This document shows, piece after piece, positions 43,493-51,646 of a DNA stretch of 64,000 nucleotides. Origin of the DNA: JASHUC01 sp035606175 (GTDB lineage Bacteria; Pseudomonadota; Gammaproteobacteria; Steroidobacterales; Steroidobacteraceae); assembly GCA_035606175.1 (NCBI GenBank), contig DATNFW010000046.1, forward strand, positions 1 through 64,000. The letters are read 5' to 3'. The notes under the pieces were generated by a model. That model ran no database searches. It saw nothing but the letters and a program-made list of their open reading frames with translations, and was not told where the DNA came from. Within the stretch, counting starts at the first letter, position 1; each line of letters opens with the position of its first letter. The position numbers were made by a program, and so were the translations under genes.

Positions 43493-44803
43493 TCAGTCCT
43501 CCGGCCCGGGGTCCTGCACGCCCGGAACCGTCTCGGCGAGACTGCCGCGTCTCGAGGGCAGCCGCTCGTCGACGTACATCAGCTCGTGTTTGCCGATCAC
43601 GACCACGTCGCCGTCGTTGAGATTGTGCCGGCGGACGCGCTTGCCTTGGACGTAGATGCCGTTGGTGCTGTTCAAGTCCTCGATGACGCAGCCCTGAGCG
43701 GTCGTGATGATCTGGCAGTGATGGCGGCTCACGAAGCGGCTGTCGATCTGCACGTCGTTGTCGCCCGTGCGTCCCACGATGATCCGACCGAGTTTGAGTG
43801 TGAGGTCCGACAGCGTCCGTCCCTCGCTCGCGATGATGAGCCGGCCGACGATCTCGCGCGGTGCATCATGGCGGATGTCGCGGCGCGGCTCGCCGGGGCG
43901 CTGCGGGTCCGAGGAGTGCGCGCCGTCGAGGGACGTCGAGCGGCCCGCTTGAGCCTCGATGAGCGCGCGGTTCACCGCCTGGGTCCGCGCGCTGAACTCG
44001 ACCCAGCGCAGCTCCTGCACCGATGAGGTGATGTCGTCCGCAATGACTCGATCGCGATCGACGCCGTACGCCGCCATCATCGCCGTGTCACAGAGCGTGT
44101 TGATGAGCCGCGGCACGCCACCCGTGTAGCGGTAGATCTCCGGAAAGGTGTCCTCCGCGAAGATCTGCCGGTCCCCGGCGCCCGCAACCTCGAGGCGATG
44201 CTGGATGTACGCGCGCATCTCGACGGGCGTAAGCGTTCCCAAATGGAAGCGCAGCCGAATGCGCTGGGCGAGCTGCACCAGCTCCGGCGCATCGAGCTTC
44301 TCGTTGAGCTCCGGCTGGCCGGCTAGAATGATGCGCAGCACCTTCTCCTTCGTCGTCTCCACGCCCGAGAGCAGCCGCACCTCCTCGAGCACGCGCAGCG
44401 AGAGGTTCTGCGCCTCATCGACGATGAGCAGCACCTTGCGCCCCGCCGCGTACTGCTCGACGAGAAAATTGTTGACGGTCGCGATGAGCTCGGCCTTCTT
44501 CATGCGGAACGGAGAGAAGCCGAACTGCACCAGGACGGCCTGCAGGAAATCGACGGCGGAGACCTGCGTCTGATTGATCTGAGCGACGACCACGTCCTTC
44601 TGAATCTCCTGCAGAAAGGACTCGATGAGCGTCGTCTTGCCGGAGCCGATCTCGCCCGTGATCACGACGAAGCCGTCGGTGAACCAGATCGTCGACTCCA
44701 TGTACGCCTTCGCGCGGGCGTGCTGTTTGCTCAAGTAAAGGAACTGCGGGTCCGGGCTCAACCGGAAGGGCAGCTCCTTCAGTTTGAACAGCTCGAGGTA
44801 CAT
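43493..44803 (-). CDS. ExeA/GspA-type AAA ATPase fused to an FHA domain
   Basis: 436 residues. Starts MYLELFKLKELPFRLSPDPQ, the ExeA/GspA signature; Walker A GEIGSGKTT (50-58), Walker B LLIVDEAQN with D129-E130, sensor region RIILAGQPELNEKL, then an arginine-finger-like PRLINTLCD (231-239). A linker of about 45 residues leads to an FHA domain (about 320-415) with GR 344-345, SRHH 359-362 and NSTNG 378-382, the phosphothreonine-binding residues. ExeA proteins help place secretin complexes through peptidoglycan; here the usual peptidoglycan-binding domain is replaced by a phospho-reader and no transmembrane segment is present. No kinase gene is visible nearby. Confidence 0.85.
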   Translation of the reverse strand: MYLELFKLKELPFRLSPDPQFLYLSKQHARAKAYMESTIWFTDGFVVITGEIGSGKTTLIESFLQEIQKDVVVAQINQTQVSAVDFLQAVLVQFGFSPFRMKKAELIATVNNFLVEQYAAGRKVLLIVDEAQNLSLRVLEEVRLLSGVETTKEKVLRIILAGQPELNEKLDAPELVQLAQRIRLRFHLGTLTPVEMRAYIQHRLEVAGAGDRQIFAEDTFPEIYRYTGGVPRLINTLCDTAMMAAYGVDRDRVIADDITSSVQELRWVEFSARTQAVNRALIEAQAGRSTSLDGAHSSDPQRPGEPRRDIRHDAPREIVGRLIIASEGRTLSDLTLKLGRIIVGRTGDNDVQIDSRFVSRHHCQIITTAQGCVIEDLNSTNGIYVQGKRVRRHNLNDGDVVVIGKHELMYVDERLPSRRGSLAETVPGVQDPGPED

Positions 44804-44864
44804 GAAGCGACTCGGTTCCGTGGCCTTTGATGCTGGCGCCCGCGCCCGCCACTTCGGACCGATC

Positions 44865-45959
44865 TTACGGGATGCGAATGTCCGGGGCCAACTGTCGGAG
44901 CAACCGCCGTACCCAGGCGTCGCGAGCGCGCGCAGTAGGGGCGACGAGGGTGCAATGCCCGAGTTTGCGTCCGGGCCGCGGCTCCTTCCCGTAAGCGTGC
45001 AGATGCACGCCGCCGAGGGCCAGGATGCGTGCGCGCGAGGGCATGTGTCCGATCAGATTGATCATCGCCGAGTGACCGAGCGCACGCGTCTGCCCGAGGG
45101 GGAGCCCGGCGACCGCGCGCACGTGATTCTCGAACTGGCTGGTCGTTGCGCCCTCGATCGTCCAGTGCCCGGAGTTGTGCACGCGCGGCGCCATCTCGTT
45201 TGCGATGAGCCGGCCGGCACTCACGAAGTACTCGATCGTGAGCACTCCGACATAGCGGAAATGCGCGAGCACACGCGCCAGATGACGTTCCGCGATGCGC
45301 TGCAATCGAGCGCGCCCGTCCGGCGCGCGCGTCACGCGCAGGATTCCGCCGGCGTGAGTGTTGAGGCAGAGTGGATAGAACACCGTTGCGCCGTCGACGC
45401 TTCGCGCGCCGATGATCGAGACCTCCGAATCGAACGGCACGAGCTCCTCGCAGATGAGCGGTGCGGCGCCGAGCCGCTCCCATGCCGCATCCGCATCGCG
45501 CTCCGTGCGGAGCGCCGCCTGGCCTTTGCCGTCGTATCCCAGCCGCCGTGTCTTCAGCATCGCCGGCAGTCCGATCTCCTGCAGCGCACGCGTGAGATCG
45601 CGCCGCGACTCGACGCTTCTCCAACGTGTGGTCGGAATCCCGAGCCGCTCGAACAATCGCTTCTCGCTTGCGCGGTCCTGGGTCGCTGCGAGCGCGAGGC
45701 GGGAAGGGCGCAGCGGACAGGGCAGTCCGCGCAAGCTCTCGACGGGCACGTTCTCCCAATCGAACGTGACCACATCCGAGCGGGAAGCGAGCTCCAGCAG
45801 GCGTGCGCGGTCGCCGAGGTCGGCCTCGAGGAGCGGGGCGACTTGTCCGGCCGGGGCGCTGCGGCTGCGGTCGAGAAACAGAAATTCGAGTCCGAGCGGA
45901 TAGCCCGCAATGGCGAGCATGCGGCCGAGCTGGCCGCCTCCCACGACGCCGATCCTCAT
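44865..45959 (-). CDS. purK: N5-carboxyaminoimidazole ribonucleotide synthase
   Basis: 364 residues from ATG 45959. ATP-grasp enzyme converting AIR to N5-CAIR: MRIGVVGGGQLGRMLAIAG nucleotide-fold start, LKTRRLGYDGKGQ and the late EMAPRVHNSGHWTIEGA motif. ATGA overlap with purE on the same strand. The frame is open further upstream but the family start is clear. Confidence 0.95.
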   Translation of the reverse strand: MRIGVVGGGQLGRMLAIAGYPLGLEFLFLDRSRSAPAGQVAPLLEADLGDRARLLELASRSDVVTFDWENVPVESLRGLPCPLRPSRLALAATQDRASEKRLFERLGIPTTRWRSVESRRDLTRALQEIGLPAMLKTRRLGYDGKGQAALRTERDADAAWERLGAAPLICEELVPFDSEVSIIGARSVDGATVFYPLCLNTHAGGILRVTRAPDGRARLQRIAERHLARVLAHFRYVGVLTIEYFVSAGRLIANEMAPRVHNSGHWTIEGATTSQFENHVRAVAGLPLGQTRALGHSAMINLIGHMPSRARILALGGVHLHAYGKEPRPGRKLGHCTLVAPTARARDAWVRRLLRQLAPDIRIP

Positions 45960-46456
45960 GGCTTGACCGCGGTGCGCGGATCGGGATCGCGGAGCACCGC
46001 TGCCGTTTGACGCTCCCGATGCGCGCGCAGCGCAGCATCGATTTCGGGAATGCTCCCGGCGAGGATCGCGGCGGCACACAGCGCGGCATTCACGGCGCCC
46101 GCAGCGCCGATCGCGAACGTCGCGACGGGCACTCCGGCGGGCATTTGCACGATCGACAGCAGCGAATCGAGACCTTGAAGAGCGCGGGACTGCACCGGGA
46201 CGCCGAGCACGGGGAGGGTTGTCTTCGCGGCCGTCATGCCGGGCAGGTGCGCAGCCCCGCCCGCTCCGGCGATGATGACCTTGAGACCTCGCCCGTGCGC
46301 GCTCTCCGCGTACTCGAACAGCAGGTCGGGCGTGCGGTGCGCCGAGATGACCCGCACTTCATACGGTACGCCGAGCTCCTCGAGCGTCGTGGCGGCGCCG
46401 GCGAGAGTTTCCCAATCCGACCGCGAACCCATGATGATGCCGACGAGCGCCTGCAT
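45956..46456 (-). CDS. purE: N5-carboxyaminoimidazole ribonucleotide mutase
   Basis: 166 residues from ATG 46456 (MQALVGIIMGSRSDWETLAG). GSRSDW phosphate loop and VISAHRTPDLL with the catalytic His, plus GMTAAKTTLPVLGVPVQ, identify class I PurE, the partner of PurK. No Shine-Dalgarno is seen before this ATG, and the reading frame continues without a stop into YjgA-like sequence upstream, so the protein may be made as the C-terminal part of a 285-residue fusion starting at 46813. Confidence 0.93.
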   Translation of the reverse strand: MQALVGIIMGSRSDWETLAGAATTLEELGVPYEVRVISAHRTPDLLFEYAESAHGRGLKVIIAGAGGAAHLPGMTAAKTTLPVLGVPVQSRALQGLDSLLSIVQMPAGVPVATFAIGAAGAVNAALCAAAILAGSIPEIDAALRAHRERQTAAVLRDPDPRTAVKP

Positions 46457-46813
46457 CGGCTCATTGTACCGTCGAGCTCGCCGCGCCGCTTCGCCCCGCT
46501 CCTCGAGCGCGCGCCGCCGCTCGGCGAGCGCGCCGCGCACGGACGGCACGTCGACCGCCCGCATGAGCCGGCCGATGTACTGCCGCTGCCGCGCGCCGGC
46601 GCCCCGGCTGCGGATCGCGCGGGCTTCCCGGATGGCGTCGACGAGTAGCTCGGGCAGTGCGAGGGCATCGAGGTCGGCGTCGGTAAGGCCGATCAACTCC
46701 TCGCCGAGACGTTGTGCGGCGAGCGCCTCACGCTTCCGCGCGCTCTTGCTCGGGCGCGCATCGCCGCGCTCCTCATCGTTCCCGCCGGATTGGATGCGTC
46801 GCCTGGGTGACAT
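46457..46813 (-). CDS. yjgA: YjgA (DUF615) N-terminal half, in frame with purE
   Basis: 119 codons from ATG 46813 running directly into purE. SKSARKREALAAQRLGEELI, then a helix-rich stretch and RQRQYIGRLMRAVDVPSVR match the first half of YjgA/DarP, a 50S assembly factor. The C-terminal half of the family (the region ending in DRQQLR...FQYLREL in E. coli) is absent; the sequence passes from ERGEAARRARRYNEP straight into the PurE start. The place next to divergent pmbA is where yjgA sits in E. coli. Either a natural fusion or a deletion remnant used as a purE leader. Confidence 0.65.
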
Positions 46814-46897
46814 TGCCGTCGCGTGCTCTGCGCGGAGCCGGGACCTCCGGCTGCTACAATGAATTCTCGCATTCCTCCACGAGGATCGGCGCAAACC

Positions 46898-48244
46898 ATG
46901 CAGCAGGAAGTCGACGCATCGCGGATCCCGGAGCTCTCGGAGCTCGTGCAGCTCGCCCTCGCGGAGGCCCGCCGGGCGGGCGCGAGCCAATGCGAAGCGG
47001 ATGCAAGCCTGCAGCGCGGCCTCACCGCAACCGTGCGGCTGGGGGAGGTGGACACCGTCGAGTACCAGCGCGACCGGGGGCTCGGCCTCACGGTGTATTT
47101 CGGCAAGCGCAAGGGCTCCGCGAGCACCGCCGATCTGAGCTCCCCGGCCGTGCGGGCCACCGTCGAGAAGGCCTGCGCGATCGCCCGCTACACGGCCGAG
47201 GATGAGTCTGCGGGACTCGCCGACCCGCAAGATCTCGCGCGCGAGATTCCCGACCTCGATCTGTATCACGCCTGGACGCTCGAGCCCGATGATGCGGTGG
47301 CGCTTGCCCGCGACTGCGAGGCCGCCGGGCTCGCCGTCGATGCGCGCGTGAAGAATTCCGAGGGCGCTTCCGTTTCGAGCCAGCGCGGCGTGCGGGTGTA
47401 CGGAAACTCGCACGGCTTTCTCGGCGGCTACGCGAGCACTTCGCATACCGTGACGTGCGTTCTGCTCGCGCAGCAGGGCGAGGACATGCAGCGCGACTAC
47501 TGGTACTCGACGGCGCGCGCGCCGGAGGACCTCGAAGCGACTCGGACGATCGGCCAGCGAGCGGGCGAGCGCGCCATCGCGCGCCTCGGCGCGCGCAAGC
47601 TCGGCACGCGGCGCGCTCCCGTCGTGTTCTGTCCGGAGATGGCGCGTGGACTGTATCGCAGCTTCCTCGGCGCCGTGCGCGGCGGCAGCCAGTATCGCAA
47701 GGCCTCGTTCCTGCTCGATGCGGCCGGTCACGCCGTGTTCCCGGATTTCCTGCAGTTGAGCGAGCGGCCGCACATCGTCAAGGGGCTCGGGAGCAGTCCC
47801 TTCGACGACGAAGGCGTCGCGACGCGCGATCGGGAAATCGTGCGCGACGGGGTGCTGCAAGGCTATGTTCTCGACAGCTACTCGGCGCGCAAGCTCGGTT
47901 TGAAGACCACCGGCAATGCAGGCGGTGTGCACAATCTGATCGCCGCGGCGCCGGGGCACGTGCTCGGCTTGGCGGAGTTACTGAGGCGGGCGGGCAGCGG
48001 GCTGTACGTGACGGAGCTCATGGGACAGGGCGTCAACCCCGTGACAGGTGACTACTCGCGCGGCGCGAGCGGGTTCTGGATTGAAAACGGCGCTCTCTCC
48101 TATCCGGTTCACGAGATCACGATCGCCGGGAATCTGCGCGACATGTACCGCGGCATCGTCGCGCTCGGCGACGACGTGGATCGCCGCGGGTCGATACACA
48201 CAGGATCGGTGCTCATCGGGGAGATGACGATCGCGGGGGAGTGA
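46898..48244 (+). CDS. pmbA: Metalloprotease accessory subunit PmbA/TldE
   Basis: 448 residues from ATG 46898; an upstream in-frame ATG at 46859 lies inside a TACAAT -10-like sequence (46855-46860) and is less likely. TldE-type features include GRVxVYGNSHGF-like RVYGNSHGFLGGYAS and the end GDDVDRRGSIHTGSVLIGEMTIAGE. Partner of TldD. Divergent from the yjgA-purE-purK unit. Confidence 0.94.
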   Translation: MQQEVDASRIPELSELVQLALAEARRAGASQCEADASLQRGLTATVRLGEVDTVEYQRDRGLGLTVYFGKRKGSASTADLSSPAVRATVEKACAIARYTAEDESAGLADPQDLAREIPDLDLYHAWTLEPDDAVALARDCEAAGLAVDARVKNSEGASVSSQRGVRVYGNSHGFLGGYASTSHTVTCVLLAQQGEDMQRDYWYSTARAPEDLEATRTIGQRAGERAIARLGARKLGTRRAPVVFCPEMARGLYRSFLGAVRGGSQYRKASFLLDAAGHAVFPDFLQLSERPHIVKGLGSSPFDDEGVATRDREIVRDGVLQGYVLDSYSARKLGLKTTGNAGGVHNLIAAAPGHVLGLAELLRRAGSGLYVTELMGQGVNPVTGDYSRGASGFWIENGALSYPVHEITIAGNLRDMYRGIVALGDDVDRRGSIHTGSVLIGEMTIAGE

Positions 48245-48266
48245 ACCCGCCGCGCGGCTCTGCTGC

Positions 48267-48300
48267 GCGCAACTCGCACTGCGGCGCAACTCGCTCTGCG
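48267..48300 (+). repeat. 17-bp tandem duplication between pmbA and purC
   Basis: GCGCAACTCGCACTGCG (48267-48283) is followed at once by GCGCAACTCGCTCTGCG (48284-48300), one mismatch. Located in the 91-base convergent gap, which is otherwise GC-rich and shows no T-tract terminator. Confidence 0.8.
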
Positions 48301-48335
48301 GCGCGGCGCTCCGAGCGCGGCTCTGCCGCCCCCGC

Positions 48336-49226
48336 TCACGCGCTCGTCAGGCGCTCGAGTGCCTCGCGATACTTCTCGCTCGTCTTCGCAATGACCTCTG
48401 GAGGCAGATGTGGGCCGGGAGCCTGCTTGTTCCAGTCGAGTGTCTCGAGGTAGTCGCGCACGAACTGCTTGTCGAAGCTCGGCGGACTCACGCCCGGCCG
48501 GTACGTGTCTGCAGGCCAGAAGCGCGAGCAGTCGGGTGTGAGCACCTCATCGATCAGCACCAGCGCGCCGGTCGGATCGACTCCGAATTCGAATTTCGTG
48601 TCGGCGATGAGAATGCCGCGCGCCTCGGCATGGCGCGCCGCGAACTCGTACAGCGCGAGGGCGGCCTCGCGGACGCGGCGTGCGATGGCAGCGCCGACCT
48701 GACGCTCCACCTCGTCGAACGGGATGTTCTGGTCGTGCTCGCCCGCGGGAGCCTTGGTCGCCGGAGTGAAGATCGGCTGCGGCAGACGCGCGGCGAGCTC
48801 GAGGCCGCGCGGCAGCGCGATTCCGCAAAGGCTGCCCGTGCGCTGATAGTCCTTCCACCCCGAGCCGATCAGATAGCCGCGCACGACCGCCTCGATCGGC
48901 AGCGCGGCGAGGCGGCGAACGATCACGGCGCGCCCCTCGAGCATCTCGAGCTCGCGAGCATCGCGCACGACGCTCGAGAGCACGCGGCCGGTCAGATGGT
49001 TGGGGATGATGTGACGCGTGCGCTCGAACCAATAGTTCGAGATCCGATTGAGCACGCCACCCTTGCCGGGTATCGGGTCGGGCAGAATCACATCGAAGGC
49101 GGACATCCTGTCCGTCGTGACGATGAGCAGCGTCTCCGCGTCGACCGCATAGCTGTCCCGGACCTTGCCCTCGTGAACCTTCTCGAGGCCGCGCAGTGCC
49201 GTGCGAAAGACCGTGTCCGTGCGCAT
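48336..49226 (-). CDS. purC: Phosphoribosylaminoimidazole-succinocarboxamide synthase
   Basis: 296 residues, the long PurC form. VHEGKVRDSYAVDAETLLIV, RMSAFDVILPDPIPGKG, EAVVRGYLIGSGWKDYQ and LIDEVLTPDCSRFWPAD are the SAICAR synthetase motifs binding ATP and CAIR. Immediately downstream of the PurE/PurK product in the pathway but a separate transcript, divergent from the DnaJ-type gene with 22 bases between start codons. Confidence 0.95.
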   Translation of the reverse strand: MRTDTVFRTALRGLEKVHEGKVRDSYAVDAETLLIVTTDRMSAFDVILPDPIPGKGGVLNRISNYWFERTRHIIPNHLTGRVLSSVVRDARELEMLEGRAVIVRRLAALPIEAVVRGYLIGSGWKDYQRTGSLCGIALPRGLELAARLPQPIFTPATKAPAGEHDQNIPFDEVERQVGAAIARRVREAALALYEFAARHAEARGILIADTKFEFGVDPTGALVLIDEVLTPDCSRFWPADTYRPGVSPPSFDKQFVRDYLETLDWNKQAPGPHLPPEVIAKTSEKYREALERLTSA

Positions 49227-49248
49227 CGGGAGCTAATATAGCAACCGT

Positions 49249-50043
49249 ATGCCGCAGTGGACCGGAAAAGTCGTGGGAGGACTGCTCGGCCTGTTCACGC
49301 TCGGGCCGGTCGGCGCGGCGATCGGGCTGCTCGTCGGGCATCAGTTCGACTCGGACTCGGATCAGGAGCGCCTCGCCGGACCGGCACTCGATCCCGCCGC
49401 ATTCGGGGAGCTGTTCTTTCGCACGACGTTCCAGGCAATGGGCCACATCGCCAAGGCGGACGGGCGGGTGTCCGAGCAGGAGATCGCGGCCGCGCGGGCA
49501 GTGATGGCCGAGCTGCGGCTCGATGCTGCGCAGGTGCGGGCCGCGATCGGGCACTTCACCGCCGGCAAGCAGCGGCAGTTTGCGCTCGATGCAGCGCTCG
49601 ATCCGTTGGCGCGAGCGATGGCGGGACGGCCCGATCTCGCCCGCATCTTCGTGGAGATCCAGATGCGTGCCGCGCTGGCAGGCAGCGATCTCGGTGTCGC
49701 GGCGCGCGCGCGCATGCAGCGCATCGCCTCGCGGCTCGGTGTCTCCTTCCTCGAGCTGGCGCAGATCGAGGCGGTATTGCGTATCCGGCGCGGCGCATTC
49801 GCGCACTCTCGAGCTCGCGAGAGCGCGGCCGATCAACTCGCCGAGGCTTACCGTGTGCTCGAAGTGGAGCCGGGCGTGAGCGATGAAGAGCTTTCGAGGA
49901 CGTACCGCCGCCTGTTGAGCCGCCACCATCCGGACAAGCTGAAGGCGAACGGGCTCCCGGAGTCGATGCTGGAGCATGCGAAGCAACGGACTCAGCAGAT
50001 CATCGAAGCGTACGAGCTCATCCGCGAGCGGCGCGGCGTCTGA
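49249..50043 (+). CDS. djlA: DjlA-type membrane-anchored DnaJ co-chaperone
   Basis: 264 residues. N-terminal glycine-rich membrane segment (VVGGLLGLFTLGPVGAAIGLLVG), TerB-like helical domain (about 45-180, IAKADGRVSEQEI), and a C-terminal J domain with HPD in LLSRHHPDKLKA. Recruits DnaK to the membrane. Same order of domains as E. coli DjlA. Confidence 0.92.
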   Translation: MPQWTGKVVGGLLGLFTLGPVGAAIGLLVGHQFDSDSDQERLAGPALDPAAFGELFFRTTFQAMGHIAKADGRVSEQEIAAARAVMAELRLDAAQVRAAIGHFTAGKQRQFALDAALDPLARAMAGRPDLARIFVEIQMRAALAGSDLGVAARARMQRIASRLGVSFLELAQIEAVLRIRRGAFAHSRARESAADQLAEAYRVLEVEPGVSDEELSRTYRRLLSRHHPDKLKANGLPESMLEHAKQRTQQIIEAYELIRERRGV

Positions 50044-50061
50044 GCGGCTAGACTGCCCCCT

Positions 50062-50748
50062 ATGGCACCGCGCTGGATTGCCCCGTCGATTCTATCGGCC
50101 GACTTCGCTCGGCTCGGGGAGGAGGTGAACGCCGTGCTCGAGGCCGGCGCGGACCTCATTCACTTCGACGTGATGGACAATCATTACGTGCCGAACCTCA
50201 CCGTCGGTCCGCTCGTGTGCGAGGCGCTGCACCGGCACGCGCCACACGCGCCGATCGATGTGCATCTGATGGTGAAGCCCGTCGACCGCATCGTTCCGGA
50301 CTTTGCAAGCGCCGGGGCGACCTACATCACCTTCCACCCGGAGGCGACGGAGCACATCGATCGCACGATCGCCCACATCCGCGAGCACGGTTGCCGCCCC
50401 GGGCTCGTCTTCAATCCGGCGACGCCGCTCGATTTCCTCGACTACACGCTCGATGAGCTCGACATGGTGCTCATCATGTCGGTGAACCCGGGCTTCGGAG
50501 GTCAGAAGTTCATCCGCTCGGCGCTCGACAAGCTCGCGGCCGCGCGCCGGCGTATCGAGGCGTCCGGCAGGCCGATCCGGCTCGAGATCGACGGGGGAGT
50601 GAAGGTGGACAACATCGCAGAGATCGCCCGCGCGGGGGCGGATACGTTCGTCGCGGGTTCCGCGATTTTCGCAAGCGCAGACTACGGAGCGACGCTGAGA
50701 GCGATGCGTGCCGAGCTCGAGCGCGCCCCACTCGAGCGCACGAGCTAG
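50062..50748 (+). CDS. rpe: Ribulose-phosphate 3-epimerase
   Basis: 228 residues. IAPSILSADFARLGEEV start, HFDVMDNHYVPNLTVGP and MSVNPGFGGQKFI, EIDGGVKVDNI with the catalytic and metal-binding His/Asp. Pentose phosphate pathway, next step partner of RpiA encoded at 53514. 18 bases after the J-domain gene; its last four bases overlap the converging regulator. Confidence 0.96.
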   Translation: MAPRWIAPSILSADFARLGEEVNAVLEAGADLIHFDVMDNHYVPNLTVGPLVCEALHRHAPHAPIDVHLMVKPVDRIVPDFASAGATYITFHPEATEHIDRTIAHIREHGCRPGLVFNPATPLDFLDYTLDELDMVLIMSVNPGFGGQKFIRSALDKLAAARRRIEASGRPIRLEIDGGVKVDNIAEIARAGADTFVAGSAIFASADYGATLRAMRAELERAPLERTS

Positions 50749-51527
50749 AAATCGTCCTCGTCGTCGTCGTCCTCATCATCCTCGTCGTCGTCCATGTCCA
50801 TGCGGCCGGGCTTGCCGAGGGCTCCGGGGCCGCCGGCGGCAGCGGCGGCGGGCTTGGCGGGCACGATCACAGGGCGTGTCTTCATCTTGGGGCGGGCGTT
50901 GAAGACGACGATCGTCTTACCGGTGGCGCGCAGCAGCCCCTGCTCCTCCAAGACCTTCAGCACTCGACCGGCCATCTCGCGGGAGCAGCCGACGAGCCGG
51001 GAGAGCTCCTGGCGACTGACCTTGATCTGCATCCCTTCGGGGTGTGTCATCGCGTCCGGCTCGCCGCAGAGGTCCATGATCGCGTGCGCGACGCGACCCG
51101 TGACATCGACGAAGGCGAGGTCGCCGAGCTTGCGATTGGTGCGGTCGAGACGCGTCGCGAGCTGGGTCGCGAGCTCGAAGATCAAGCCGGGGCTCTCGGC
51201 GGCAATTTGCCGGAAGCGCGGATAGGTCATCTCGGCGAGCTCGCATTGATTGCGTGTGCGCACCCAGGCGCTGCGCGTGGGCTGCTCGTAGAAAAGGCCC
51301 ATCTCGCCGAAGAACTGACCCTTGTTGAGGTAGGCGAGGACCATCTCGTTGCCTTCCTCGTCCTCGATCATGACTTCGACGGAACCGCTGATGATGTAAT
51401 AGAGAACATCCGGCAGGTCGCCCGCATGGATGACTACCGTCTTAGACGGCACCGTGCGGATGCGGCAGTAGCTCAGGAAACGATTGATCGCCGGAATGTC
51501 GCTCAGCGGTTTTACGTTCTCTTCCAT
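50745..51527 (-). CDS. CRP/Vfr-family transcription regulator with acidic C-terminal tail
   Basis: 260 residues against about 210 in E. coli CRP. Cyclic-nucleotide domain (about 10-130): GQFFGEMGLFYEQPTRSAWVR keeps the Glu, Arg and Ser that bind cAMP in CRP, but the C-helix Thr-Ser/Thr-Thr pair is T130-N131. Helix-turn-helix SRQELSRLVGCSREMAGRVL (171-190) keeps the CRP recognition residues RE...R. After the normal end (about residue 210) comes a Lys/Pro/Ala linker and a tail of Asp/Glu (DMDDDEDDEDDDDEDDF, residues 244-260). Probably a global cAMP-type regulator; the ligand is not certain. Confidence 0.88.
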   Translation of the reverse strand: MEENVKPLSDIPAINRFLSYCRIRTVPSKTVVIHAGDLPDVLYYIISGSVEVMIEDEEGNEMVLAYLNKGQFFGEMGLFYEQPTRSAWVRTRNQCELAEMTYPRFRQIAAESPGLIFELATQLATRLDRTNRKLGDLAFVDVTGRVAHAIMDLCGEPDAMTHPEGMQIKVSRQELSRLVGCSREMAGRVLKVLEEQGLLRATGKTIVVFNARPKMKTRPVIVPAKPAAAAAGGPGALGKPGRMDMDDDEDDEDDDDEDDF

Positions 51528-51570
51528 ATGCTTTCGACCCCCCTGATCGCGCTTACCGCGCCGTGAAGCT

Positions 51571-51597
51571 TTTATACATAAGCCCGCCGGACTTCAA
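51571..51597 (-). promoter_or_regulatory. Candidate promoter of the CRP-like gene
   Basis: On the minus strand TTGAAG (51597-51592) and TATAAA (51576-51571), 15 bases apart, about 45 bases upstream of the start codon. The -10 is 5 of 6 but the spacing is short, so the -35 assignment is weak. This is the only A/T-rich spot in the 119-base gap to coq7. Confidence 0.35.
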
Positions 51598-51646
51598 GCT
51601 GAAGTATTGCGGAAGCGCGTCGTGACGTCCACGGTTCTGCCGCGCG

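Noticed and set aside
46440..46470. Separate purE promoter at TACAAT just before the PurE ATG
   Set aside because: TACAAT lies within 7-12 bases of the ATG, has no -35 at 16-18 bases and would give almost no leader; in-frame translation from yjgA explains expression better.
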